Assembly: GCA_015039315.1 (NCBI GenBank)
Contig: WIDE01000026.1
Coordinates: forward strand, 125,552 to 189,551
DNA: 64,000 nucleotides
Source of the DNA: Clavulina sp. PMI_390
Taxonomy: Eukaryota > Basidiomycota > Agaricomycetes > Cantharellales > Hydnaceae
Direction: 5' to 3'
Both the position numbers and the translations under genes were made by a program. The notes beneath the pieces are model-generated. The model was not told where the DNA came from, did no database searches, and worked only from the letters and a program-made list of their open reading frames with translations. Of the stretch, positions 22,246 to 40,009 are shown piece after piece (positions within the stretch are counted from its first letter, which is position 1; each line of letters opens with the position of its first letter).

Positions 22246-24221
22246 ATGTCAGCGCTGGACGTAGACGCGCCTGAGCCGTCCAAACCACCGTCGGAATCCT
22301 CCGACGCGTTGTCTCCATTGACGCCCACGCGCGAGAGCCTCCTCATCGCCGCGTCTAATGATCCCAGCAGCCCAGAAGACAATCCCACAGCATTGTCGGA
22401 CACCGACGCTTCCCAAGACCCCATCCTTCAGCCACCGAGTTCATTTAAAGGGAAAAAACGGTCACACCGTCCTGTTTCCATCATCGACGACGCTCTTTTC
22501 AACAGTGTTTCAAGCACGAGCACTCTGTTTGATCCTCGGCGTCGGTCCATGAGCACCTTGAACGGCTCCGAGTCTTCATCCATGATTCCTCGTCCCCTTT
22601 CGCCCTCTCGCTCCGCAAACTCGAATGCATTATCGTTTCGTGCAGCCGGAGAATCTATTGCTGAGGATCCGCGGCTGGAACGCGAGGCAGGAGCCGAAGC
22701 AGGGGATTATTTTGCTGGCAAAGATAGCCCCACTCGCACACGCTCCAGTACGTCTGCCCGTCGTTATTGACTTGTAATCAATCCTTTCCCCATGACAAAT
22801 ACTAATCCTTATCTCAAATAACAGGAATACCGGTCAGCTCGGTTGGTGAGTGCATGGAAGTCATTGCTACACTTGTTGCTTGGGTTGAACAAGATCACTT
22901 TGAAGGACACGCTCGGGTATTAGCAGAAGAGAATAGTCATTTCGATCCCTCAAGACATATTGACCTCATAGAGGATGCTCGTGACCCATCCCTCAGCTCA
23001 CCACTCGATTCTTCTCGATACTCGTTGCTGTCAGGAGCTGCTCCCAGTTCACCATCGGGAGGCACTCCAACTCGTCGCTCTATGCTTGTTGTGGGTGGGA
23101 CAACCAAGGTCCTTTCTGACTTGCAAGCAGGTGTTGAACACGGTTGGTTGATGCATGCTTCCTCTCGCTCCTGCGCGCTCTGAACCCCCCTATAGCCAAA
23201 AAAGCTTTGGAGAATACAAAATCCCAACTACGGTGAGAATGGCCGCTAGTTTCCTAAAGCTACCTTGACTAATTATTCCTGGACCTTCACAGAGCATCTC
23301 AACGAACTGTTGCTGCCGTGAGATTTTGTTCTCTCAATCGACAACCAATTACTGATACTCTTCTCCGACTCAGCTAACGCGCCAAACCGAAGATCTTAAG
23401 GAGGGTCGAGATCGTCTTCGACTGGAGAATGAGGGGTTGAACAACGTCGTGGCCCGAAAGGAGCGACTGCTACAGGAGGTTCGATTCTACTCTGTGAGCA
23501 CCGTATGTGGCATGCTCATTCCTCCCTCCACATCCGCACTAGGTTCTCGAACGAGCTCGTAAAGCTGAGGCCGAAGCTTCCATACTCAAGGTTGCCCTTA
23601 AAAACACCACTACAGATACCAAAAAATCTCTGCAGTCAATGGAGACATCCCTTGTTGAGGCTACGACCAAATCCGAGAAGGCAGAGCGCGAGTATCTTGC
23701 TCTGAGGGATAGTTTGGGGTCTATGCGCGAAACCTGGCAGCGCGAAGCCGGTGAACTTCGATCAGAAATCCTCCTGAAGGAAAAGGAGTGGCAGCAAGAG
23801 CGCAACAACATGGTCTCCAAACATCAGAAACTGCTGGAGCTCCAACAAGCTAACGGGTAAGTTCCACAATCGTATAATACCTGCATTCAATTCTCGAGTG
23901 AATGAGTATCTTTCAATAGGGCTCAGCGGTCAAGGCTCGAGGATCTTACAGAGGAGCGAAATCAACAAAATGACGAATTTGTTCAATATTTTCGCCAGGA
24001 GCTGGCCACGTTGCGGGGCCAATTCTTGGATAATGCTCAGCGAAGCAGTAAAGCAGAAATCACTGCAGAGTATGTTGATGCACTGAATTCTCCCAACCAA
24101 TAACTAATTGTGCTCTCTTGCTTCCTACAGTTATGTTGCTGGCGAACTGGCTCGAATACGCAAACTAATGAGACAGGATCATATCGGCTCTGACGCCTTT
24201 GAGCCACCACATTCATTCTGA
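22246..24221 (+). CDS. Coiled-coil protein, possibly She3-like
   Basis: The N-terminal third is disordered and rich in Ser/Pro (SALDVDAPEPSKPPSESSD, PTRESLLIAASNDPSSPED). The C-terminal half is a long coiled coil with heptad-like spacing (EDLKEGRDRLRLENEGLNNV, ERARKAEAEASILKVALKN, KAEREYLALRDSLGSM, ELRSEILLKEKEWQQERNN, ITAEYVAGELARIRKLMRQ). No catalytic domain is seen. The layout resembles basidiomycete proteins annotated as SWI5-dependent HO expression protein 3 (She3, an adaptor between mRNA cargo and type V myosin). That assignment is weak because coiled coils look alike. ATG 22246, about five introns, TGA 24219-24221. It converges with INO80, leaving about 470 bp between the stops. Confidence 0.75.
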
Positions 24222-24695
24222 CTATCTAATATGGACATCGCGCTCTATCTACTTGCTCTTATTGCTGCTATATTTGCTCTCGCATATACCCTTCCTTAGT
24301 TATCAGACATCACAGTCCTTGCTATTCCAGTGTCAACCACAGCAAAATATGGACCATGAAGGATTGGAGCGCTCGTCTGATACCGTAAGACTTCGTTATT
24401 GTGTTCGCAACGCCCCACCGTGTCCTCCAGGCATTGCGCTTTCGATTGTCCATGACTATCTACGATCTTGCTGAGCAAGATCATCACAAGCCATCAAACG
24501 GTAATGCTTAGTCGAAGCGTTTCTTGTATTCCTATGTCCTCTCGCCAAATATGCACTCCTGAAGGACATTGGCAGATATATGTGATTATGGCCTCCCACG
24601 TTAAGAAATCGGTGGACTATGAACTACAGAAATTGTCCGGATGCATAAAAAGTCACAGAAAATTTGTACCGAGGGAACAAGTGATATAAAGAATG
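24222..24695. other. Convergent intergenic region
   Basis: 474 bp between the stops of the coiled-coil gene and INO80. It is somewhat A+T-rich, as expected for 3' UTRs. No coding exon is supported. Confidence 0.5.
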
Positions 24696-32308
<7,613 letters not shown>

Positions 32309-32956
32309 CGCCCGTGTGCCCTCTAGATTCGGCAGGCGCTGTCGGACTGTGGGCAGTTGCTTGGGGTCCACTCGAGAACGACTCGTTGTCGTTGCGGCAC
32401 AAGCTTGTCGCACAGACAGCTACAGATACGTTGACGGGTAAGAAAAAGGTGCAAACAGGACAAGGATGCTGGAATGTTTGTGTTCAAACAAAGTCCAAGG
32501 TGAAGCGGAATGTATGTTCCTGAGAGCGCCCCCTCCGCTGTCGGCGTCCCCAAGAATGACGCTATGCGTCGGTGCCGGTTTGGAGAGTGCGCGTCGGGGT
32601 GGTGGGTGAATGGGGTGGAGGGCGGAGGGAGAGGAAACAGGCGCTTCGGTGTTGTGGACGTTGTGTGCTATTTCCCTTCCCCCTCTTTCTTTGCAAAGAA
32701 ACCCAGAAAAATCTGAATCACCAACAGCTCCGTTCATCAATTCTCGTCCGACGTCCAAATTAGGCATTCAACACTCGCAGCCTCGCCTCCCCCTGTCTTG
32801 TCGCCCAGTCAACCTGTCATAGTCTACTCTAACTCTCTCGCCACCTTTGGCTACCAATTTTGCTCTAATTCATTGATTTTTCGACGCCAGGCTAGGTGTC
32901 GCCGGGCGCTTACGCTGAGACTTTTTTGGCCCCCTCCCATAGATGGTCAATTGAGT
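32309..32956. promoter_or_regulatory. INO80 upstream region
   Basis: Region 5' of the INO80 start on the minus strand. Short open frames run on both strands but none is conserved in a way I recognise. It should contain the INO80 promoter. Confidence 0.4.
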
Positions 32957-33199
32957 ATGAGTGCTCACCTTTCATCTCAACAACAGCGTCGCAATACGTC
33001 CATAGCAGCAGTAAGCTCATCTCGAACCGAGCAGCTAAGCATCCCGAAACGACTCGCTCCTAGTATCTGGATTACCCTGCTTCGAGTCGGGCCTATGCTA
33101 CTTTATACTAGTTTCATCACTACTGCCATCTTTGTACAAGCCCATATAATAGCCCATGCAACGGTATACGGAGAGCGCCACTCGATCCTCTCCGCATAG
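32957..33199 (+). CDS. Possible small membrane protein, hypothetical
   Basis: An ATG-initiated frame of 80 codons (start MSAHLSSQQQRRNTSIAAV, end GERHSILSA) with one hydrophobic stretch (ITLLRVGPMLLYTSFITTAIFV) that could be a membrane helix. No family recognised. It could equally be part of the INO80 upstream region. Low confidence. Confidence 0.2.
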   Translation: MSAHLSSQQQRRNTSIAAVSSSRTEQLSIPKRLAPSIWITLLRVGPMLLYTSFITTAIFVQAHIIAHATVYGERHSILSA

Positions 33200-33899
33200 C
33201 TGTTTGCAACTATGCTATCCTGCGTCTACTACGTGCTTTCGTTAGACTACGCACTAATTCAATACCCCATTTGGCGACCCATGAGCAGTTCCAAGCACGA
33301 AGAGAAGGGCATCCAGGCCATGTGCGAGTTTCCACGCTGAACAGTCAAGCGACACGAGATCCTTCTCCCACTCTTGATATGCGGTAGATTTCTATAAAGT
33401 TGGCAAAATATACCTTTTCCTTTTCTCGCTCGGGTGCAGCAAAGGTTTTTGGCGTGCAAATGTCTGCCGTAAATAGGATGGTTTGTCCTTTGATGTGTGT
33501 AGGGTATGTATGCCAGCACACAGAGTCAACGGTTTCTCTCGATTTATTGCGGGCACAAGGATTCCTCAACCTACCAACAACGTGGAGAAATCACCAATAT
33601 CGGTGCTATCGTAGTATTGTCATTAGACTGATTGGCAGTCATCGACGAGGACGAGGAAATTAACCCCCCCAGGGGTCATGTGTGTGGTAGAGCGTGTCTC
33701 CGACATCTTGGTAGCTTTCATCACTCGTAAGATCAAGCAGGGTGGGCACACCTATCCACACCTTGCAAATCTTTTCAATAGAGAGAATAATCGTAGGCTC
33801 CGGATACCAGTCGGCCCGGATATGGTACCTGACATATATATATGTGTGTGTGCGGGGTTCGCCTCGAGTGTGCTCCATCCTTGACCCTCACCGTTAGAA
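33200..33899. other. Intergenic region upstream of the nitronate monooxygenase gene
   Basis: No coding exon is supported. A short alternating repeat (CATATATATATGTGTGTGTG, about 33833-33852) lies about 50 bp upstream of the next start codon and may act as a TATA-like element. Confidence 0.45.
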
Positions 33900-35768
33900 A
33901 TGATCACAACCGAAATAACAAAACTGCTCGGGATCGAGCATCCCGTCTTACAAGCAGGCATGAATGTCGCCGCAGTAAGCTCCTTCTCGCAAATTCATGC
34001 ACGCGCAATGCTAACAAACCTTACCGGCTCAGGGACCAGAATTGGCGGCAGCCGTCACAAAGTGAACTATCCTCACATCTACCCTGTTTTCTGCCTTGCC
34101 CTCAACTTGTAATCGTATAGCGCTGGCGGCCTGGGCGTCATAGGAGGTTTACATTATTCCCCGAATATTCTTCGCGCTCAAATCCGACGTCTCAAAGCTG
34201 CTCTTGATGATCCGCTCGCCCCCTTTGGAGTTGACCTGCTTTTTCCCCAAATTGGAGGCAACGCTCGCAAGACGGTAAGTTACTATAGGATATCTGTTGG
34301 ATACACAGAGGCCTCATGAGATGTTGCTTTTCTATAGAACTACGACTACACGAAAGGCCGTGCGTCTGAACTCATCGATGTCATTATCGAGGAAGGAACA
34401 AAACTGTGAGATCTCCTCGCATATTCGCTTCACAAAACTCAATGGCGCGAGCCTGTCCGACATCTCAGGTTTGTTTGCGCTGTTGGTGTTCCACCTCGTG
34501 ATGCGGTTGAAGCCCTCCATGAAGCTGGTATTTTGATCATGAACGTCGGTACTTTCCAGCTTGCTGTCATTGGAGACTATACTTACCGACGACCTTCGTC
34601 GTACCTATAGATGGTTGGGCATCCCAAGGTTGATTGGCCTCAGTCATCATGTGGGAGATGTAAAGGCTGACATTTTAGCAGCATGTTTCAAAAGCTTTAC
34701 TCGCGGGTGTGGACGTTATATGCGCTCAGGGCGGGGAAGGTGGAGGGCATACAGGAGATATCCCGTTCAGTAAGCCCCAGCGCCCATCCTTGTGATAATC
34801 TAAGCTCACATTTTAGCCAGGCATATTGATTCCTGCCTGCTTGGACGCCATTGGTTCCGCCAAATCTCCGCTCACTGGAAAGCCTGTTCATCTCGTTGCT
34901 GCTGGAGGGATTTTCGATGGCCGTGGACTTGCTGCCTCCCTAGCGCTGGGAGCCCAGGCTGTTAGTCCCTTTGAGCTACACACCCGCATCAAACCGTTTG
35001 CTTATAGCTATTCCTAGGTGTGGGTAGGGACCCGGTTTGTTGCTAGCGAAGAAGCGGTCACTATTCCCTCTCATTCTTCTGCCCGACCTATCAGGAGCTA
35101 ATATTCCCCTTTGGGCTGGGTCCAGGGTGCTCCTCGGTGAGAGTGTTCAAGAATTCTTACATGAATGTGTTGTTCACGACATCGTCTCCTCAGAATGCAT
35201 AAAGACCTTGTTCTTAAGGCCGGGTGGAACGGTATGTCAAGTACGCTCTGCTTCACATTGTAGATCAGCTCACATACTCGTACATAGATACGGTCCGGAC
35301 CTTAGCGTACAGCGGTCGGCCAATGCGAGTGTATCGCACAGAGTGGCTTAATGATTGGTCTGAGCCCTCCACTCTTTGTTACAATCCCTTCTCGATACTA
35401 ACTACAACCAACTCAGGGAACTCAACCGGCAGAACGAGATTAAGCAGCTCGTAGCACAAGGTGTCATACCAGTGGAGTACGACATTGAGAAGCACCCGGA
35501 AAACACGTTAGCGCAATTTCCTCTACTACAGCTCAATACTCACTAACACCTTGATCCAAGGATGAAATCAAAACGGTGGCTGATGGGGGTGGCAAGCGCG
35601 GTCATTCAGGTAACGATATCTTTCAATATCTTGTTACAATAATGGATGTAATTGAGGGGCTTGGTACAGGATGTTCAACCAGCAAAGGTCATTGTGCACA
35701 CCATGGTGGAGGAAGCGGAAATTTGTCTGCAACGTGGTCATGGATATATTGTTTCCAGCCGTCTGTAA
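33900..35768 (+). CDS. Nitronate monooxygenase (2-nitropropane dioxygenase family)
   Basis: FMN-dependent TIM-barrel enzyme that oxidises alkyl nitronates, such as propionate 3-nitronate, protecting central metabolism from these toxic compounds. Family blocks after splicing: LLGIEHPVLQAGMN at the start, VTNAGGLGVIGG (FMN phosphate region), PFGVDLLFPQIGG, VCAVGVPPRDAVEALHEAGI, LLAGVDVICAQGGEGGGHTG (with the conserved GGEGGGH containing the likely catalytic His), PVHLVAAGGIFDGRGLAASLALGAQ, WVGTRFVASEEA, then YSGRPMRVYRTEWLNDWE and a family-typical tail. The coding sequence is cut into at least twelve small exons, all needed to keep the frame. ATG 33900, TAA 35766-35768. No frame-breaking change was found, so it looks functional. 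Its stop is 20 bp from the convergent J-protein stop. Confidence 0.88.
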
Positions 35769-35788
35769 CAAAGGCTATTAAAAGTATA

Positions 35789-37281
35789 TTATGGTCCTAG
35801 CAGTCCCATATCACGGAGCCGTTGACAGCTTGGCATTGGCTCCTGTCGAATCTTCTCCACCATTTCGGGATCCCCAAGAAAACCAAAAATCCCACGATGT
35901 TGATCCATCCGTTGCTCTTTGGATTCGAATTCTCGATTGCAAGCGGTTCGCATTGAGCTGACATAGCCACGCTCAATGGAAGCCTCAAAAATCCTCAACT
36001 TCGAGGACGTCGCACCAGCTTGAGGGTTATCTCGAGATAGGTCGGGAATAGACTGGAAGATGGAATGGGCCTGGAATTCCTTCGGATCAACAAAATACGA
36101 GATGCGATAATTGGACGTCAAGCGCTCAGATGAGTATGGGGGCGCAGGAGAGAACGTATAACCTGGGTCTGGCGTCGCAAATAGAGACGCAATACCGGGG
36201 AGGGAGCTGAGGAGCGAAATGGAGAAGAGGATTATCAGCGGTAACAGCTGGAAGAATGGGGTAGTAGGTGCGGCATTCTCCTGATTCCCCTCATTGGCTT
36301 GTCGACGGCGGGGATGAGTCTGGAAGCCGCCAGGACCAAATGAGGCCGTAAAGACTTGTGATGTATGTGAGAGGGAGTGGTATGAACCAATGGTCAGCAA
36401 TCATGACTTACCAGGACCTCCGAAGCCTGCTCTTGCACCAAAGCCGCCATTAAAGAACATGTCAAAAAGCTCTTCAGGGGACATAGCTCCACCTGCAAAA
36501 GCTTGTGAAGCTGGATTGCCTCCCTGTGAGAATCTAGATAAGGGGTCGGCTTCTGGGGCTGCGTCATATTGGGCTCGAAGACCAGCATCCCCTAAGACCT
36601 GCCAGGCTTTTGCTACCACTGAAGTTTGACGGGGTCAGAAAAATGTCACAAAACGACTAGATATCCACTTACTCTTGAAAGCCTCAGCTGCCCCAGAAAT
36701 GTTGGAACACTTGTCTGGATGGGTAAGGAGAGCCAGCTAGTTGGTTTTTTTTTTACACCAGATAAGAGTTAACGGCACTCAATTAGTGTTTGACGCAGAG
36801 AGTAACGGCTAGTCTGACTTTTCTATATGCTTTTTTGATGTCTCCTTCGGAGCAACCTCTTTTCACATCGAGGATCTCATAGTACTGTGTGGGTTTACAG
36901 GCTCGTATTCTTCGTACAACTGCGACGCGTTCCGGATCTCCACGTTGGGAGGTTGAAGATTCCGACGGAGTCCGTTGTGATGTTGATGAGAGCGAAGGAG
37001 AGAAGCCAGACGTGGATGTGGGCGGAGGGGGATCCGGTGTGGGTGTGGGCATCGAAGATGATGAGGAATGCTCAATGGCTTCTAAGAATGCAACAGCCTT
37101 GGCGGTGTGATACAAAGATAGTGACTTCTTGCCAAACTTAATGGCGGCATCTGTGCATATCAGATGAGTGAGAGACATGAAAGGCCCTTCACGAGATTAA
37201 CTTGCCAGTATTTCCGTTGTCCCTATGCTGTTGAGCTATAGCGAGACAGCGGAGGGCCTCGTCCTTGTTAGACTCGCTCAT
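35789..37281 (-). CDS. ER-membrane J-domain protein (DnaJB12/Hlj1 type)
   Basis: Hsp40 co-chaperone anchored in the ER membrane with its J domain facing the cytosol; relatives help degrade misfolded membrane proteins. N-terminus MSESNKDEALRCLAIAQQH, then a disordered Ser/Pro linker. The J domain: YYEILDVKRGCSEGDIKKAYRK, then the HPD motif inside LALLTHPDK, then AWQVLGDAGLRAQYD. A Gly/Phe-rich stretch follows (FFNGGFGARAGFGGPG). One hydrophobic helix (FFQLLPLIILFSISLLSSL) is the anchor. The C-terminal DUF1977 region has YFVDPKEFQAHSIFQSIPDL and a Cys/Arg-rich end. Several introns split the J domain. ATG is at 37281, TAA (minus) at 35789-35791. It is divergent from VPS9 (291 bp). Confidence 0.92.
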
Positions 37282-37572
37282 GGGCGGCAGAATAAGTCTC
37301 GCCGGGTAAGCGAATGTTAGAGACTGTCGACTGCGCGAACCTGAGAAGCAAAGTCCTTATTCGTGGTTTGGCGAGATGTGTGGTTGCGTGGTGTGTTTGG
37401 TGTATTTGGCACCAATGTCATCAAGGCTTGCAGGACTGACCGCTAACAGGAGAGGGTGCATGCCCACACATCTCGTCGAGCTCTGATATATCCGCCAAGT
37501 ATCGCAACGCTATATCTCACTCCTTATTGTTTGCCCTCGTGACATCTGGTGCATCTCTGTTTTTGAGACCCC

Positions 37573-39719
37573 ATGGCCACGCCAGAGCCAAGTCATCTTG
37601 AAACGCCAAATGATGGGCCTAGTGGCGGTGATCGAAGTTTGGCAGACATTCATGTTACCTCTGCGGAATCTCCAGCAACTCCCAGTCTGCCTTCCGCCGC
37701 CATTGGTGCACCCGAATCGGCCAGGGGAGAAGACTCAATACACCCCGATCTCGAAATACCTTTTGACTTTCAAATGTTTTTGGAGCAAATAAAGTCCAGA
37801 AGTGCTGAGCCGGTCGCCAAGTATCTTCGTAGGTTTGTCTACCCGCCCTTCATATGTCAACTTTGCTGCTCAGACCTCGTTCTAGCTTTCTGTCCAATTT
37901 CACAAAGAAATCCCTTCCTGTGAATGACCAGGTCAAAGTAATCAGAGATTTTCTAGATGTAAGTCATATGGAACGAAATTCAGTCGGCTTTTCATTTAAA
38001 AACGGGATAGTTCATAGGGGCTAGAATGTCAGAGTGCGACGTTTGGAAGCATATGTCAGCTCCAGAGTTCGACAACGCTTGTGAGGCGATGGAAAAACTT
38101 GTCATGAACAGACTCTATGATTAGTTGCGTCGCATAGCATTCGGACTGAGTCCTCAAACTTTCCAGTCCAGATTATTAATTTTTGGGGACATTTTTAGCA
38201 CTTTTACCCCCCAGATCGCCAGCAGTGGTCGCCTCGTCACCACAGATGATCTAGAAAGGGATGGTGTTTTGCGTCAGCGCATATCGCTATTCTCCTGGGT
38301 GCGGCCAGAGCACTTAGATATCTCCAGTTCTGAAGGAAGTCAAGGCTTTACCACACTAGCGCAAGCGGGTAAGTGGGGGTCAACGATAAATTGCTGTTTC
38401 GCAGACTAAAACCCCGCTCTCTAGAGGTCTTGAAGATCAATCAATATAAGGCTCCAAGGGACAAACTGATTTGCGTGTTAAACTGCTGCAAGGTGATATT
38501 TGGTATGCAGTTACATTGTTCCTTTTTGTTTACTGGCATCATTGAATGGTTTTCTGTCCTAGGCCTTCTGAGACATCTTCGTGAAGGAGAGGGAGCCGAT
38601 GCGTTTGTCCCGCTACTGATTTACGTGCTGTTAAAGGCCAACCCACCCCACCTCCTTTCCAACGTAGAGTACGACCAGGACAACTTTTGCGGCTCGTCCG
38701 GCCCCTTTTACTAATGTTGTGCAACGAGATAGGTACATCAATCGATTCCGACATCCGTCCCGACTTCAGAGCGAATCAGGATACTATTTCTCCAGTTTGG
38801 TGAGTACAATCCACCAGTGTTGTAATCCCTCGCTTGAGGGTTTATGCTCTCTTACCGATAGATGGCCGCTATTTCATTCATTGAAACAATGGACCATTCC
38901 TCGCTGTCTAATATTACACAGAGTGAATTCGAGAGGTTGGTCTGATTCAATCTATCAGATATTATACCTATCCCCTTTTCTCGTTAAGGGTTGCAAGCCT
39001 ATATTGACCCGCCCTCTCACTTTATAACCAGCAATGTTGAGGCTGCCATCCAAAATCTCCCTCCAGCGTCAAACGATACAATCTCGCATCGTACATCCGG
39101 GATACCCAATTCTGCTAGCGACGAAAGCGCCGGATCGCTCATGATGGACCCTGGTGGAGATACATCATTTGTCGATGATACGCGCAGATTCTTTCAGAAG
39201 ACGGGCGAGACGATTAGCAAGCCTATGTCGATGATCGGAAAGATTGTCGCAGAAGCATTGGAAGGTCTCGACAGCAACGTTGCATCTCGGTCTACATCCC
39301 CCCTACCCTCATCGCCTCCTCCGCCAATTCCTACTTCGTATAAACCCCGGACTCGGCCATCACCATCGCCCTCCCGGGGCGCTTCTTCGACAGCCCTTGC
39401 GGCAGAGCATTACTACCCGGGACGGGTTACGAACACTCGATCCGAACCCCCCCGAGAAGGAGCTTTGACATCTAATCGAACACCGGCGTCTATCCCACAC
39501 AGGGAGAGTGGTAGCGCCGGCGGTGGTCCCTCAAATGATGATTTTACTGCCGCACAACAAGAGATTGACCGCATTCATGACGCCGCAAGTCATGCTGCAC
39601 GCGAAACTCTGAAGAAAATTTTCCCAAATGTTGAAGATGAGGTAGCAAGCATGATTCTCGAGGCTAACCATGGGGACGTAGGACGTGCGATAGATCAGCT
39701 GTTAGATATTACGAGTTGA
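37573..39719 (+). CDS. VPS9: Rab5 guanine-nucleotide exchange factor Vps9
   Basis: Vps9 activates Rab5-type GTPases (Vps21) in endosomal and vacuolar sorting. A disordered N-terminus precedes a helical bundle (FDFQMFLEQIKSR, DQVKVIRDFLD, FDNACEAMEKLVMNRLYD). The VPS9 catalytic domain follows: RISLFSWVRPEHLDI, YKAPRDKLICVLNCCKVIFGL, and GADAFVPLLIYVLLKANPPHLLSNVEYI, where the D in GAD and the YVLLKANP block contact the GTPase. Then YYFSSLMAAISFIETMD, a long disordered Ser/Pro linker and a C-terminal CUE-like ubiquitin-binding domain (AARETLKKIFPNVEDEVASM, ILEANHGDVGRAIDQLLDI). Six to eight introns. ATG 37573; the last codons are ITS-stop at 39719. Confidence 0.93.
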
Positions 39720-39938
39720 ATATACTAGACTTCATGGTGGATCCTGTTAAAGCATGAGCAGAGTGCACTGTACCAAGCTTTACCCCCAAACTCGGACTGT
39801 CGGCGTTCCAATCTGTACCGACGGTCAAGTATGACTCTTAAAGCAACGTGATATCTTTGGGTCCCAATAACAAAGTGGTTGGGCCCAGTTATCAAGGGCA
39901 GCGTGACGTCTGTGACGCTGATCTCCTTCCTTCTCCCT

Positions 39939-39944
39939 ACGCGT
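39939..39944 (+). promoter_or_regulatory. Candidate MCB (ACGCGT) upstream of the APSES factor gene
   Basis: The hexamer ACGCGT, the binding site of Mbp1-type APSES factors, lies 66 bp upstream of the start codon of an Mbp1-type gene. A CRE-like TGACGTC lies about 35 bp further upstream. This suggests autoregulation, but a single hexamer can occur by chance. Confidence 0.35.
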
Positions 39945-40009
39945 CCGTTCCCCGTTTCTAACCACATTGGAGTATATCGCGGACTCACCGCAGTGTGTAT
40001 CCACCACTG

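Noticed and set aside
33900..35768. Nitronate monooxygenase locus as a pseudogene
   Set aside because: Apparent frame breaks all resolve with GT...AG introns and keep the family sequence continuous.
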